Shown piece by piece: positions 1-9,603 of a stretch of DNA of 64,000 bases; the first letter of the stretch is position 1, and each line of letters starts with the position of its first letter. A program made the translations under genes and the position numbers. A model generated the notes under the pieces. That model was not told the DNA's origin, did not search any database, and saw nothing but the letters and a program-made list of their open reading frames with translations. This DNA comes from Emiliania huxleyi CCMP1516 (taxonomy: Eukaryota > Haptophyta > Isochrysidales > Noelaerhabdaceae). Location of the stretch: the NCBI RefSeq assembly GCF_000372725.1, contig NW_005200170.1, forward strand, positions 742,364-806,363, read 5' to 3'.

Positions 1-1010
1 CTTTCCATCCAATTAGGCAGCCTGGGAACGGTGGCGGTCAGAGGCAAAGCCTACGAGGGGTGGTGGAACCACATGTCACGGCTACTGCCGGCTCGACCCC
101 ACGATAGCCTCCGAAGGCTGACTTTGCGGCACCATCATCGGACGATGTCGACGAGTTGGGTCGCTCTCGCGGTAGCCAGATGACCTCTCTTTCTAGGAGC
201 ATCGGCCATGGCCGCAGGGGAGCGCGGGGGAGGGCGCTGGAAGCAACACGGAGCTCCGTTGGAGACGTTTTCAAGATTAGCGTGTCAGAGTGAAATGGCA
301 CTAGCCTCAATGGAATCATCAATTTTTCGGGATCTGAGCCGAGTCTAGAGGCTGGTTTGCGGCCAAATTCAGCCAAATTGGCAATAATACCGGGTATTTT
401 GCGGGTATAACCTGGGAAAAGTTCCCTGTCCCGTCCCCAACCGCGAACGCCAAGGAGCAAAGCACGCGGCCCTGGCTAGCTGTGGTGTGGCCGGGAAGCC
501 GTGCTAAAGGTGCGTGCCCGCACTAAAGAAGCGGGACCTACACTAAATGTACTGCAGCTGCCCGCACCTAAAGTGAACTAAATGTGGCGCTAAATTGGAG
601 ATAAAACACTCTAAATATGTGCTACTCGTATATATATGTGCTAAATTTGCGCTAAAGACGCACTACACACGCACTCGAACACACACACTAAATAGCGCAC
701 TAAACTATCACTAAAGTTCATTCACACGCACTAAATTTAGACCCAGGCGCCCTTCATGAGTGCCCACGTGTGGGAACTTCTGTGCGACCGTCCGTTACTC
801 TCACCGCTTATCGAGCAATCGCATCGGCGGTACTAGTAGGGTTACTACGAGGTCTCTGTGCGGGATGTGCTGGGGCCCTGCGCCCCAGTCGATTGCCGCA
901 TAGTTCGTCGTAGTAGCCCTATCATAAACCTCTTATTCACACCTTGCACTTTGAAAAAAGAAATGTCCAACTTTTGTCGAAGATCCGGAGGGTTTATCGG
1001 AGCATCACCC
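1..1010. other. Non-coding leader region of the window
   Basis: No reading frame here has the composition or family resemblance of a real protein. The first 480 bases are unremarkable mixed sequence. From about 500 to 745 the composition becomes AT-richer and filled with CTAAA words (separate entry). From about 750 to 1010 I see nothing specific. Confidence 0.5.
500..745 (+). repeat. Cluster of CTAAA / CACTAAA words
   Basis: Within about 245 bases the word CTAAA, usually as CACTAAA, GCTAAA or ACTAAAT, recurs more than a dozen times on the + strand at irregular 8-25-base spacing, between short CA-rich pieces. It is not a clean tandem repeat. It could be a decayed satellite or a cluster of binding sites. 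Function unknown. Confidence 0.6.
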
Positions 1011-1631
1011 CAGACCCCCTGTGTCCGAAGCCAGGGACGCGGACAGTTTGGGATATGGCAACAGACGAGTACCGTGCACTCCATGCATGTGATGACCCGA
1101 GGCACGCTCTCTCGGGACCGCGCGCGTGTATTTACCCTGTTCCAAAACGCGTGGTAGCGTGTTGGGCACGGGCTGCAGTGGCTGTGTGTGTGGGATCCGA
1201 CGGCCGGCCGGGGTGGCGTGGCTGCATATGAGAGCTAGTATGAGAGAGATGAAGCCCCCCCTTCTCTGAGGCCGCATGGGGGTTGGCACCCCTTGCTAAA
1301 CGGTGGCGTACATCTTTCATTGTGCCGATAATGTGTGTGCGTTAGTACAGATAAAAGACAGACAACATACAACAACCCGAGCGCCGACCGCCGAGGGAGT
1401 GAGCTGGAAAGAAAAATAAAGCGAAAAGCGACCCAAAACCAAGGGAGGGGTGGGAGAATAACCGCCACAGTCCACACACGACAGGGATGTTGTGTCGAGG
1501 AGTGTGTGTCTTGCACGCCTCTTTCTTTTTCTTGCCAATAATAGCAGCAGCTCGCAGAGGTTCAGCTCTCCCAGCGGATCGCGGGCGCGCATCTGCGCAG
1601 CCCTCGCCACCCCCCCCCCACACGCACACTT
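1011..1631 (+). repeat. ~0.6-kb direct repeat, copy 1
   Basis: Begins at CAGACCCCCTGTGTCC and matches 2047-2653 almost base for base for more than 500 bases, with a 5-base length difference near 1088 and small differences towards the end (about 1555-1631). The offset is 1036 then 1031 bases. No protein-coding signal is evident. Copy 2 lies directly upstream of the light-harvesting gene, so this copy may be a duplicated promoter/5' region that has lost its gene. The sequence after copy 1 (1632-2046) is unrelated. Confidence 0.85.
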
Positions 1632-2046
1632 AGAAAATGTGCGAGAACGCAGAGTAGCTCACCACATCTTGCGCCCCGAACTGAACATCTATCTACCGCG
1701 CCGTCACTCTCCTTGATTGCCCCCTCCCCTGCTCCGACCGCGGGTGTGGCTGGGCCACCTTCACTGAACCAGCTCACTCTGTTTCTCAAGAAACTCTCGG
1801 TCTGCGGTTATCATCGATTTTTGTGCTGACTTTGAGCAATGAGTCTCGTGGTTCAGGGCCGATAAGCAAAACGATCGGCAAAATGCACCCGCCACCCATA
1901 TATCTTGCGAGTATGTATGTAACTATTGAGACGGTTCAACTATGATGGAGGGGAGCCGCTTTGTCCGTGGACGGCAAATCGTGGAGTTGCGAGTCACGCT
2001 CGGGCGGACAGCATCGATGCCGTCGCCGGACGCGAGTCAGTGGTTA

Positions 2047-2653
2047 CAGACCCCCTGTGTCCGAAGCCAGGGACGCGGACAGTTTGGGATATGGCAACAG
2101 ACGAGTACCGTGCACTCCATGCATGACCCGAGGCACGCTCTCTCGGGACCGCGCGCGTGTATTTACCCTGTTCCAAAACGCGTGGTAGCGTGTTGGGCAC
2201 GGGCTGCAGTGGCTGTGTGTGTGGGATCCGACGGCCGGCCGGGGTGGCGTGGCTGCATATGAGAGCTAGTATGAGAGAGATGAAGCCCCCCCTTCTCTGA
2301 GACCGCATGGGGGTTGGCACCCCTTGCTAAACGGTGGCGTACATCTTTCATTGTGCCGATAATGTGTGTGCGTTAGTACAGATAAAAGACAGACAACATA
2401 CAACAACCCGAGCGCCGACCGCCGAGGGAGTGAGAGCTGGAAAGAAAAATAAAGCGAAAAGCGACCCAAAACCAAGGGAGGGGTGGGAGAATAACCGCCA
2501 CAGTCCACACACGACAGGGATGTTGTGTCGAGGAGTGTGTGTCTTGCACGCCTCTTTCTTTTTCTTGCCAATAATAGCAGCAGCTCGCAGGGTGAACCTC
2601 CCGAGCGGGCGCGCATCTGCGCAGCCCTCGCCACCCCCCCCACACGCACACTT
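2047..2653 (+). repeat. ~0.6-kb direct repeat, copy 2, upstream of the light-harvesting gene
   Basis: Near-identical to 1011-1631. It ends about 320 bases before the start codon of the light-harvesting gene and so probably contains part of its promoter or 5' untranslated region. A pyrimidine-rich tract ending CCTCCACAG lies 2 bases before the start codon, so a 5' UTR intron reaching back into this region is possible. Confidence 0.8.
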
Positions 2654-2971
2654 CGAGGACTGCTGCACCGCCTCGCCGCAGAGAGGCCGCGCCACACAGA
2701 GGGTGCGCTGAGGCCGCTGCGTCTTGCCTGCAGCAGTGGCACCGCCACCGAGTGGCGGCGCGCTGCGCAGCGTGGTCCAGACCGCAGTTCCCTCCGGATT
2801 GCCAGTTCGCACCGGATGCGAGCTGTGCGGCTCAGCGGCCACAGCGCTGCCGCATCCACACGCGCGGCTCCCTCTCTCACGGCACACGAAACTGCGCTCC
2901 TCCGCTCTGCGCCCCGACGTCATCGCCCGTCCCTCTCTGTGCCTCACACATCCCGGCCTCCCTCCACAGTC

Positions 2972-3858
2972 ATGCTCTCCACTGCCGTCTCGTCGCTCTC
3001 GCTCAATGCGCCGGTCGTGCGCCCGGCCGTGTCCAACGCACGCATGGCGGCCATCACGCCGGGCGACGTCGGCACCACCAAGCCGCTGGGCGTGTACGAC
3101 CCGCTCGGCCTGATGACGCGTATGCCCGACAAGTACCGCCGCTGGCAGGAGATGGAGATCAAGCACGGCCGCTTCGCGATGGCGGCCACCCTGCACGTCA
3201 TCCTCACCGAGGCTGGCATCCGCTGGCCCGGCTACCTCTCCTTTGCTGAGGACATCAAGTTCTCGGACATGCCTGGCGGCACGCTCGCGTCGTGGGCGGC
3301 GCTGCCAAACCTGGCGTGGATTCAGATCGTCCTCATCGTGGCGCTGCTCGACAACAGCGTGCTGGCGCAGGACCCGGCCAAGGCGCCGGGTGACGTCATC
3401 CCCTTCTTCTGGGTGCGCTACCCCGACGTCGAGGGCTTCTCTGGCAAGGAGTTCAAGCTGAACGCCGGTGCGGGGGCCCGGCCGCCCCCCGCCCCCCCGC
3501 CCTGCCCTGCCACGGGCCATGTTCCCTCCCCGCACCCGCCCGGCCCCTCGCCCTCGCTCCCCTCGCTCCCCTCGCCCTCGCTCCCCTCGCCCTCGCTCCC
3601 CTCACCGCCGCCCCGCCGGACGCAGAGCGCAACAACGGCCGCGCCGCCATGATGGGCATCTCTGGCATGCTCATCCACGAGTCTCTCACGGGGAACCCGG
3701 TGTGGCCGATCCCCGTCCCGCCCCAGCCCGTGCTTGAGGCTGCGCTCGACGACGTCGAGAAGGGCCCCGCCCGCGTCGGCTCTTTTGTGCTCGCCTCGCT
3801 GGGCATGGCGGCGTGCGGCGCGGCGGCCGCCATCCCGGAGCTCTCCAAGAAGCAGTAG
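2972..3858 (+). CDS. Fucoxanthin-chlorophyll a/c-binding light-harvesting protein
   Basis: Binds chlorophyll a/c and fucoxanthin in thylakoid antenna complexes. Two exons, 2972-3467 and 3626-3858, joined across a GT-AG intron (3468-3625) rich in CCCTCGCTCC repeats, give 242 residues. That is a normal size for the family. The first-helix motif EMEIKHGRFAM (about residue 57) and the third-helix motif ERNNGRAAMMGI (about residue 166) carry the ExxxHGR and ExxNGR chlorophyll-ligand and salt-bridge pairs. The splice is fixed by ERNNGR being completed exactly across the junction. The first ~25 residues are Ser/Ala/Val-rich and fit the targeting leader of a secondary plastid. The family call is firm. 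The subfamily (Lhcf versus Lhcr) cannot be set by eye. Confidence 0.95.
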
Positions 3859-4322
3859 GCGCCGCTTGGACACTTGCGCGCGGGAGAGGCGCCCGGGGGG
3901 CGTCGCCACGATCCACCTCCCCACGCCTGGCGGTCTGGCCCCTCTCTTTGGCCTCGCATGTACGGCCCGAGGGGGGGCCCTTGCCCCGAATGCACCGTGG
4001 GCGGCGTCCTGGCGGGGCGCCGCGCTCGGGGGGTCTGGGGGTTTGGCGAGAGCTTGGGCCGGTGCGTGTGGAGAGTCTAACTTGTAGTGCAATCATGTAG
4101 AGGTATTCTACACCGGTGGCACCGCAGCGATCAGACACGACGATCGTGCTTCGTGGATCGACGACGACGTCCGACGCGACGTCGACGAGCGGGACAAAGA
4201 ATATTGTTCAAAGTTAAGCTTCCCCGCCCCCCTCAAAACGGAGAAGCGTGCACGATTTCTTCCCCAGTGCGATTTCTTCATTTCTGCAGCTGCTTGTCTG
4301 TGGCCGCAGGGGGTTGCGAAGC

Positions 4323-4865
4323 ATGATGCTACGCACGGCGTGCGTGCTCGTCCTCTGTAACGCCGTCGGCGCCCTCCTCATCCCGGCGCGGCGGCCGCTC
4401 CACGGTGGCGCTCTCCGCGGCTGCCGGCCGGTGCTGCAAGCGTCTGCCGAGAATGGCGATGAGCTGACCCCGGACTCGTCGGATCTGAGCGTTGACGCGC
4501 TCGCCGCGGCCTTCAACGCGCGTGTCGCGCAGGAGGGCGGTGCACAGCAATTCAAAATCAAGACCGCGATCTCCGGGTCTGCGAACGGGCTCAAGAGTGG
4601 CGTCACAAAGGTAATCTCCACCGCAAAGCGCGTCGGCAGGGCCGTCGTGAACGCACAGGTGTGGCAAAAGGTGGTTGGACTGCTGGTGACAGCGAGGATT
4701 GGACGCTCGGCGTACGCGCGTCACCGGCGGCGAAACTTCTTTGAGTCGAAATTTGGCGATGGCGGTGACGGCGGCAGTGGGAAGAACAGTGACCACGGAG
4801 GCGAGGCTGGCGGAAGTGGGGTCGGCGGTGTCGAGGGCGGCGGCGGCGAGGGCGGCGGCGGTGGC

Positions 4866-4958
<93 letters not shown>

Positions 4959-5282
4959 GGCAGTGGGGGCAGCAGCGGTGGTGAAGGTGGCGGGAGCGGT
5001 GCGGTCGGCCCGGGTGGCAATGGAGAGGGTGGTGGCGGCGAGGGCGGAGGAGGCGAGGGCGGAGGCGAGGGCGGAGGCGAGGGTGGGGTGAATGGCGGGG
5101 GCGAGGGCGGCGGCGGGGATGGCCAGAGCGGCGGGGAAGCGAAGGAGACGCGCGAGGAGAAGGTTGCCCGGCTGGAGAAGGAGGGTTGGGGGCAGCAAAA
5201 CCGCATGCGCCGCGGGCGGGGTGGCGGGCCGGCGCGAGCACTGAGCGCACTGAGCATGTTCTTTCGCATAATCCCGCTGTAG
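4323..5282 (+). CDS. Secreted or plastid-targeted glycine-rich protein
   Basis: Single open frame of 320 codons starting at tandem ATGs (4323 and 4326). The N-terminus MMLRTACVLVLCNAVGALLI is a hydrophobic signal peptide followed by an Arg-rich stretch, as in haptophyte ER or plastid leaders. Residues ~40-140 form an ordinary soluble segment with a possible amphipathic part around GVTKVISTAKRVGRAVVNAQ. From ~165 the chain becomes almost pure Gly/Glu/Ser over 120 residues, encoded by a GGC microsatellite. It ends in a charged segment and a short hydrophobic tail. I do not recognise a family. The glycine tract could vary in length between strains. The coding call rests on the leader and the uninterrupted frame. 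Confidence 0.6.
4842..4965 (+). repeat. GGC trinucleotide microsatellite in a coding frame
   Basis: A run of GGC with a few GGT interruptions lies inside the glycine-rich gene and encodes a polyglycine tract. On the other strand the same bases give long spurious Pro, Ala or Arg frames. Confidence 0.9.
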
Positions 5283-5539
5283 TTTAATATCAGGGCCGGT
5301 GTGCGCCGGATCCGGCGGATGCGCGGCAGGCCAGAGGCCGATGTGCAGATGTGCAGGCGACCACCACATACGCACCAGAAGATACATGTTACATATATGT
5401 ACACACACACGGAACACAAAACAACAACCGAAGCACAGCGGGGAGGTATTCTTCGCGCCCTTGTCGTGCCAGTGTGCTGTGAGAGAGGCTTGTGTTTTAA
5501 CAATTCTTTGTGTCATGACGACGGCCGACAGATCCTCAG

Positions 5540-8500
5540 ATGTACCCCAGGCGAGGGCATGGTCCTCAAATGTGCTCCAAGACGTTTGCCCTGCGCGGCA
5601 CGCTAGCGCATGCCACGTCGCCGTCCACAATCGAGGTATTGCGCGATGCGCTCGTCGTCGTCACTGATGGCGTTATCACCAATATTGTGCAAGGCGCCGA
5701 CGCTGATGCACTGCAATCGACGTTGCATGACGTCACGCAACTCGCCGAGGATAGCATTATATTACCTGGCTTCGTGGATACTCATGTGCACCCGGCGCAG
5801 GTCACGTTTGCCGGGAGCGGCACTGACCGACCGCTGCTCGGCCCAACCGGCTGGCTAGAGTGCTACACCTATCCCGCCGAGCGCGCCTGGGCCGACCCGA
5901 CGGTTGCGGCGGAGGTTTCGGGCGCGGTCGTGCGCCGCGCGCTCAAGCACGGATGCACGACCGCCGTTTACTTTGGCACAATCCACCTCGAGGGCACTCT
6001 CAAGCTCGTCGACGCGTGCCTTGAGCAAGGCCTGCGCGCCGTCGTCGGCAAGGTGTGCATGGACCGCTGCTCGCCGGCCGACTATGTCGAGTCCACCGAG
6101 GCGTCGCTGAGCGATATGGAGGCCTTCGTGCAGGCGACGATCGCCAAGGCGGAGGTCGCACATCCGAATGGGCCGCTCGTCCACCCGGCGCTCACGCCGC
6201 GTTTCATCCCGACGTGCAGCACCGCGCTGCTCGCGGGTCTCGGCGAGATCGCCCGCAAGTACAATGGCAGTGATGGGGGCGACGGCGGCTCGCGCGCCAA
6301 CAAGGTCTTCGTGCAGTCGCACATCGCCCAATCGGCCGACCAGCTCGCCTTTGTGGAGAAGCTGCACCCGGGCCAGCGCGACGCGGCGCTCTTCGACGCC
6401 GCCGGGCTGCTCACCGACCGCTGCGTCCTTGCCCACGCCATGCATCTCGACGAGAGCGAGCTGCAGCTCATCGCCCGCCGCAAGTCGGCGCTCGCCTTCT
6501 GCCCGCTGAGCAACGTCTTCCACACGGAGAAGCCCGCGTCCACCCTCGACGCGCCGAACGCGTGGCGCTGCGGATGTAACGTCGGACTCGCGACGGACAC
6601 CGCCGGCGGCTACGCCCCGTCGATGCTCCACGCGTGCCGCACGGCAGTCATCGCCTCGCGCTGCCTGCACAAGGACACGACCGTCGACTGGAAGTACGCC
6701 TTCTGGCTTGCGACGCGCGGCGGCGCCGCGGCCCTCAGCATGCCCATCGGAGGCTTCGAGGTCGGCAATGAGTTTGACGCGCAGCTCGTCGACCCGTCCG
6801 CCGGCGACGTGCTACTGCTGCCGGGCGGCACGAGGAGGAACAGCAGCAGCACGCAGATGAAGGACAAGCCGCCGGAGGAGGCGATGGCGCTGGGCGTGCT
6901 CGAAAAGTATGTCAACCTCGGCGACGACCGCAACGTCGCGGCCGTGTGGGTGCGTGGAAAGCAGGTGCACCTCAACGACGCGAGCAGCGCCGCGGCCGCC
7001 TTTATCCGGCTGCGCGGCGGACACGGCGGCGGCGCAGTGGCGGCGAAGGAGGACGACGCGGCCGGCGCGGCGGAGTCCGTGCGGCTCTTCTCGGCGTACG
7101 TGCGCAGCGTGTGGCTCCTGCAGGGGCTGATGCAGTGCTACGGCGGCTCGTCCGTGGGCGGACTGTTCGCGCGCTCGAACACGGTGCTGATCGCGTGCGT
7201 GCTGCTCACGAGCCTCACCGCCTCGAAGCGCCTCTTCGCCGCGACCACCCTCGCGCGGCTCTGCCTCCGCCTCATCAACGTGCCCTTTATCTGGGAGGTC
7301 GAGATCTGGGCGGTCCTCATGGACCTCACGCTGCTGTGCAGCGGCTGCGACGTCGTCAGAGCCGCGGCCGCCATCCGCGCGCAGCTCATCACCTTCTACG
7401 CGGGCGCCGCCTTCTGGAAGATTAACACGTCGTGCGCCGTCCACCACGCGTGATACCCGAACCGCGGCGTTACTCTGGCCTGCTGACAGGCGAGCGCTCG
7501 AGCGTGCCCCCTCCCTTTTGCGGCAGGTTCCTCGACGCGACCACCTCGTGCGGCACCATCTTCTTCGCCCAGCTCCTGGCCGCGTACGCGCCCTCCAGCG
7601 TCGTCACCAGCCCCGCCGTCGCGTCGCTGCTCCGCCTCGCCGCGCCCCTCGCCGCCCTCGCCGTCGAGCTCCTCGTGCCCATCCTGCTCCTCTGCTGGCG
7701 GAAGCTCGGCCTCGCCCTCGCGCTCCTCTTCCACCTCCTCGTCGTCCTCACGCCGCCGCCCAATAACGCCGGCGGCTTCTCCGTCTGCGCCGCGCAGTAC
7801 CTCTTCTTCTTCGCGCCGGACGCCACCGCCGCGGTGCTCTCCGAGGTCGCAAAAGGCGACACGACCGCGCGCGCCCTCGCGCTCGCCACCGGCATCGCCT
7901 TCTCCCTCGGCCGCCGCGTCGGCACGCACCCCTTCTTCTTTGACACGGCGCCGTGCGCCTACTTCGTCCAGCTCGTCATCCTCGCACGCACCGTCTACAA
8001 GATGCCCATGTTCACGGCGACCACGCCGACGACGACAGCGCCGCCTCCCGCAGCATCAGTATCGGCGACGCGCGTGACGCTGCCGCTGGTCGCGGCGGTG
8101 CTCTACGCGTTTGTGCTGCCGAGCCTCGGCGTCCTCGACCAGATGGCGCCCAATATGTTCTCGAACCAGCGCTACCACGCCGGCTCCAACCACCTGCTCG
8201 TGCCGACCGGCCTGCTGCACGCGTCCCTCGGCGTGGGCGCCTTCAGCGTCATCCGCGTGCACAAGACGTCCTCGCTCCTCATCGGCCGGCAGTACCCCGC
8301 CGAGGTGACGGCCTCGTTCGACCCGGCCGCGCGCCAGCTGCTCAAGAGCGTCGGCCACTCGGCACGCATGTGGAACCCTATGCTCGGCCGCGTCATCGGG
8401 CTGATGGCCGTCGCGGGGCCCGTGCCCGAGGACGCCGCGTCCAAGCCCGACGCGCGGTACACGCTGCCCGCGATCGAGCTGCGCCGCCTCATTGGCGAGG

Positions 8501-8820
8501 CCAAGGCCGCCGGCAAGTCCTTTGCGCTCGAGTATGCGCGCCTCGACACGCTCGAGCCGCCGAACGGCGCGGCGAGCGCCGAGGCGTGGCGCGCCAAAAG
8601 CAAGGGCACACACGTCACGTACACGTACGACGCGGCTAGTGGCAGCGCCAAGTGCCACGTCGGCAAGGGCCTCCTCGCGGGCCTCCTCTCGCCGTGTGCG
8701 CCCGACGAGGTGGCGCTGCTCCCGCCGCCGCCGTGGTGGGCGACCAAGCTCGCGGCGTTCCAGCCGTTGCCAATCTTGACGGGTGAGGGGTGGGGCGAGG
8801 TGCATTGCTATGGGCCGTGA
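5540..8820 (+). CDS. Guanine deaminase fused to a multi-pass HTTM-like domain
   Basis: Residues ~10-475 are a complete guanine deaminase (guanine to xanthine plus ammonia; amidohydrolase fold). The metal-site motif PGFVDTHVHPAQ, the segment KVCMDRC, the HIAQS and HAMHLDESEL histidine motifs, ATDTAGGYAPSML and the C-terminal VNLGDDRNVAAVWVRGKQV all match the animal enzyme as I remember it. Without a stop, the frame continues into a hydrophobic region of many membrane segments (about residues 515-800) with FYAGAAFWKINTSFLD, which resembles the HTTM / vitamin-K-carboxylase-like family. Exons 5540-7431 and 7527-8820 join across a GT-AG intron in phase 2, giving 1061 residues. ATG 5570 is an alternative start nearer the usual enzyme N-terminus. 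The deaminase call is strong and the HTTM call moderate. The fusion is what the frame shows, but an unrecognised intron or gene border near residue 480 remains possible. Confidence 0.8.
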
Positions 8821-8844
8821 TTGAGAGGTTCGTGTAGTTTTGTG

Positions 8845-8931
8845 GGAGGGTTGTGGTGATTGGATGGCTCTTGCCTTCCGGAGGGTTGTGGTGATTGGAG
8901 ACGATAACTTGAAACTTCGGAAGGCAAGAGC
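8845..8931. repeat. Short direct repeat with a 14-bp inverted repeat
   Basis: A 20-bp direct repeat (8845-8864 and 8880-8899, core GAGGGTTGTGGTGATTGG) and a perfect 14-bp inverted repeat GCTCTTGCCTTCCG (8867-8880 against 8918-8931) lie just after the stop of the deaminase-HTTM gene. The inverted repeat would form a hairpin with a ~37-base loop in its 3' UTR. It could be a 3'-end signal or a remnant of a small element. Confidence 0.6.
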
Positions 8932-9112
8932 TAGTCGTGGCGTGCGCGGCGTCAGCGACGACAGGTGCACGCGGTGTGCCTTCCAAAATGTCCGGCATTC
9001 GCACGTGCGGCCTGCCGCCGGTGGCAGTTTCTCGCAGCTTTCACAAGTATTTTTTTCCGAAAGAGATTTTTTAGCAATGCAATCAGCGATCTCCTGTTTG
9101 GACGTCAAACGA

Positions 9113-9478
9113 ATGCACATCCCAATGCTCATCCTCGCCGCCCTCGCGACGCCCTCGAGTGCCGCCTCTCGTCTGCGCGAGGAGCCAATCACCACGCGCA
9201 ACCGCACCTACAAAACCAAGACGCTCCGGACCGACCCGCCGGAGCTCGCCATCCCGGCGTCCGGCTCGCGCACACTCAAGAAGGCAGCGGAGATCCCGCC
9301 CCGCGACGCCTGGGAGGGCGCCACCTTCCATCCGACCTTCTCCTTCCCGTTCAACCTCTCCAAGTTCAGCGGCGCCGTCTCACGCGCCGCCGGCCCGACG
9401 TCCTTAAAGCACGCCATCGGCGCCTACGCCAAGCTCGCCTCCTTTGTCGAGACTTCCGGCGCGACCAAGATCGGCCAG
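9113..9478 (+). CDS. Signal-peptide exon, probably the 5' exon of the TIR receptor-like gene
   Basis: Starts MHIPMLILAALATPSSAAS, a clear secretory signal peptide, followed by ~100 residues I do not recognise (LKKAAEIPPRDAWEG, FHPTFSFPFNLSKF). An upstream in-frame ATG at 9077 is an alternative. At 9478 the frame meets a strong donor, CAG|GTGAGC, in phase 0. Acceptors in phase 0 for the large downstream frame exist at 9603 (CACAG) and 9711 (TTACTTCAG). That downstream frame has no ATG of its own before its Pro-rich region, so this exon is the most economical source of its start and signal peptide. If unspliced, the frame ends at 9607 as a 165-residue secreted protein. The joining is inference. 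Confidence 0.5.
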
Positions 9479-9603
9479 GTGAGCTTCACGACCGCCACGG
9501 CCCGCTCAGAGATCGAGACGGCCTCCCTGCTCTTCCAGCCTTGTGCGGCGCTGGCGCTGCTCCTCGCGGCGTGCCGCGGGCTGCTCCTGCGTGGGCAGCA
9601 CAG

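Noticed and set aside
1011-2653. The 0.6-kb repeats as paired ends of a retroelement
   Set aside because: Only ~415 bp of unrelated sequence lies between them, with no coding, and copy 2 leads into a host gene; duplicated promoter DNA is simpler.
4600-5500. Long Pro-, Ala- and Arg-rich frames opposite the glycine-rich gene
   Set aside because: They are reverse readings of the GGC microsatellite and neighbouring GC-rich sequence; no leader or domain.
5855-7447. Long - strand frames across the guanine deaminase
   Set aside because: Arg/Ala/Val-rich antisense shadows of a high-GC gene with strong third-position bias.
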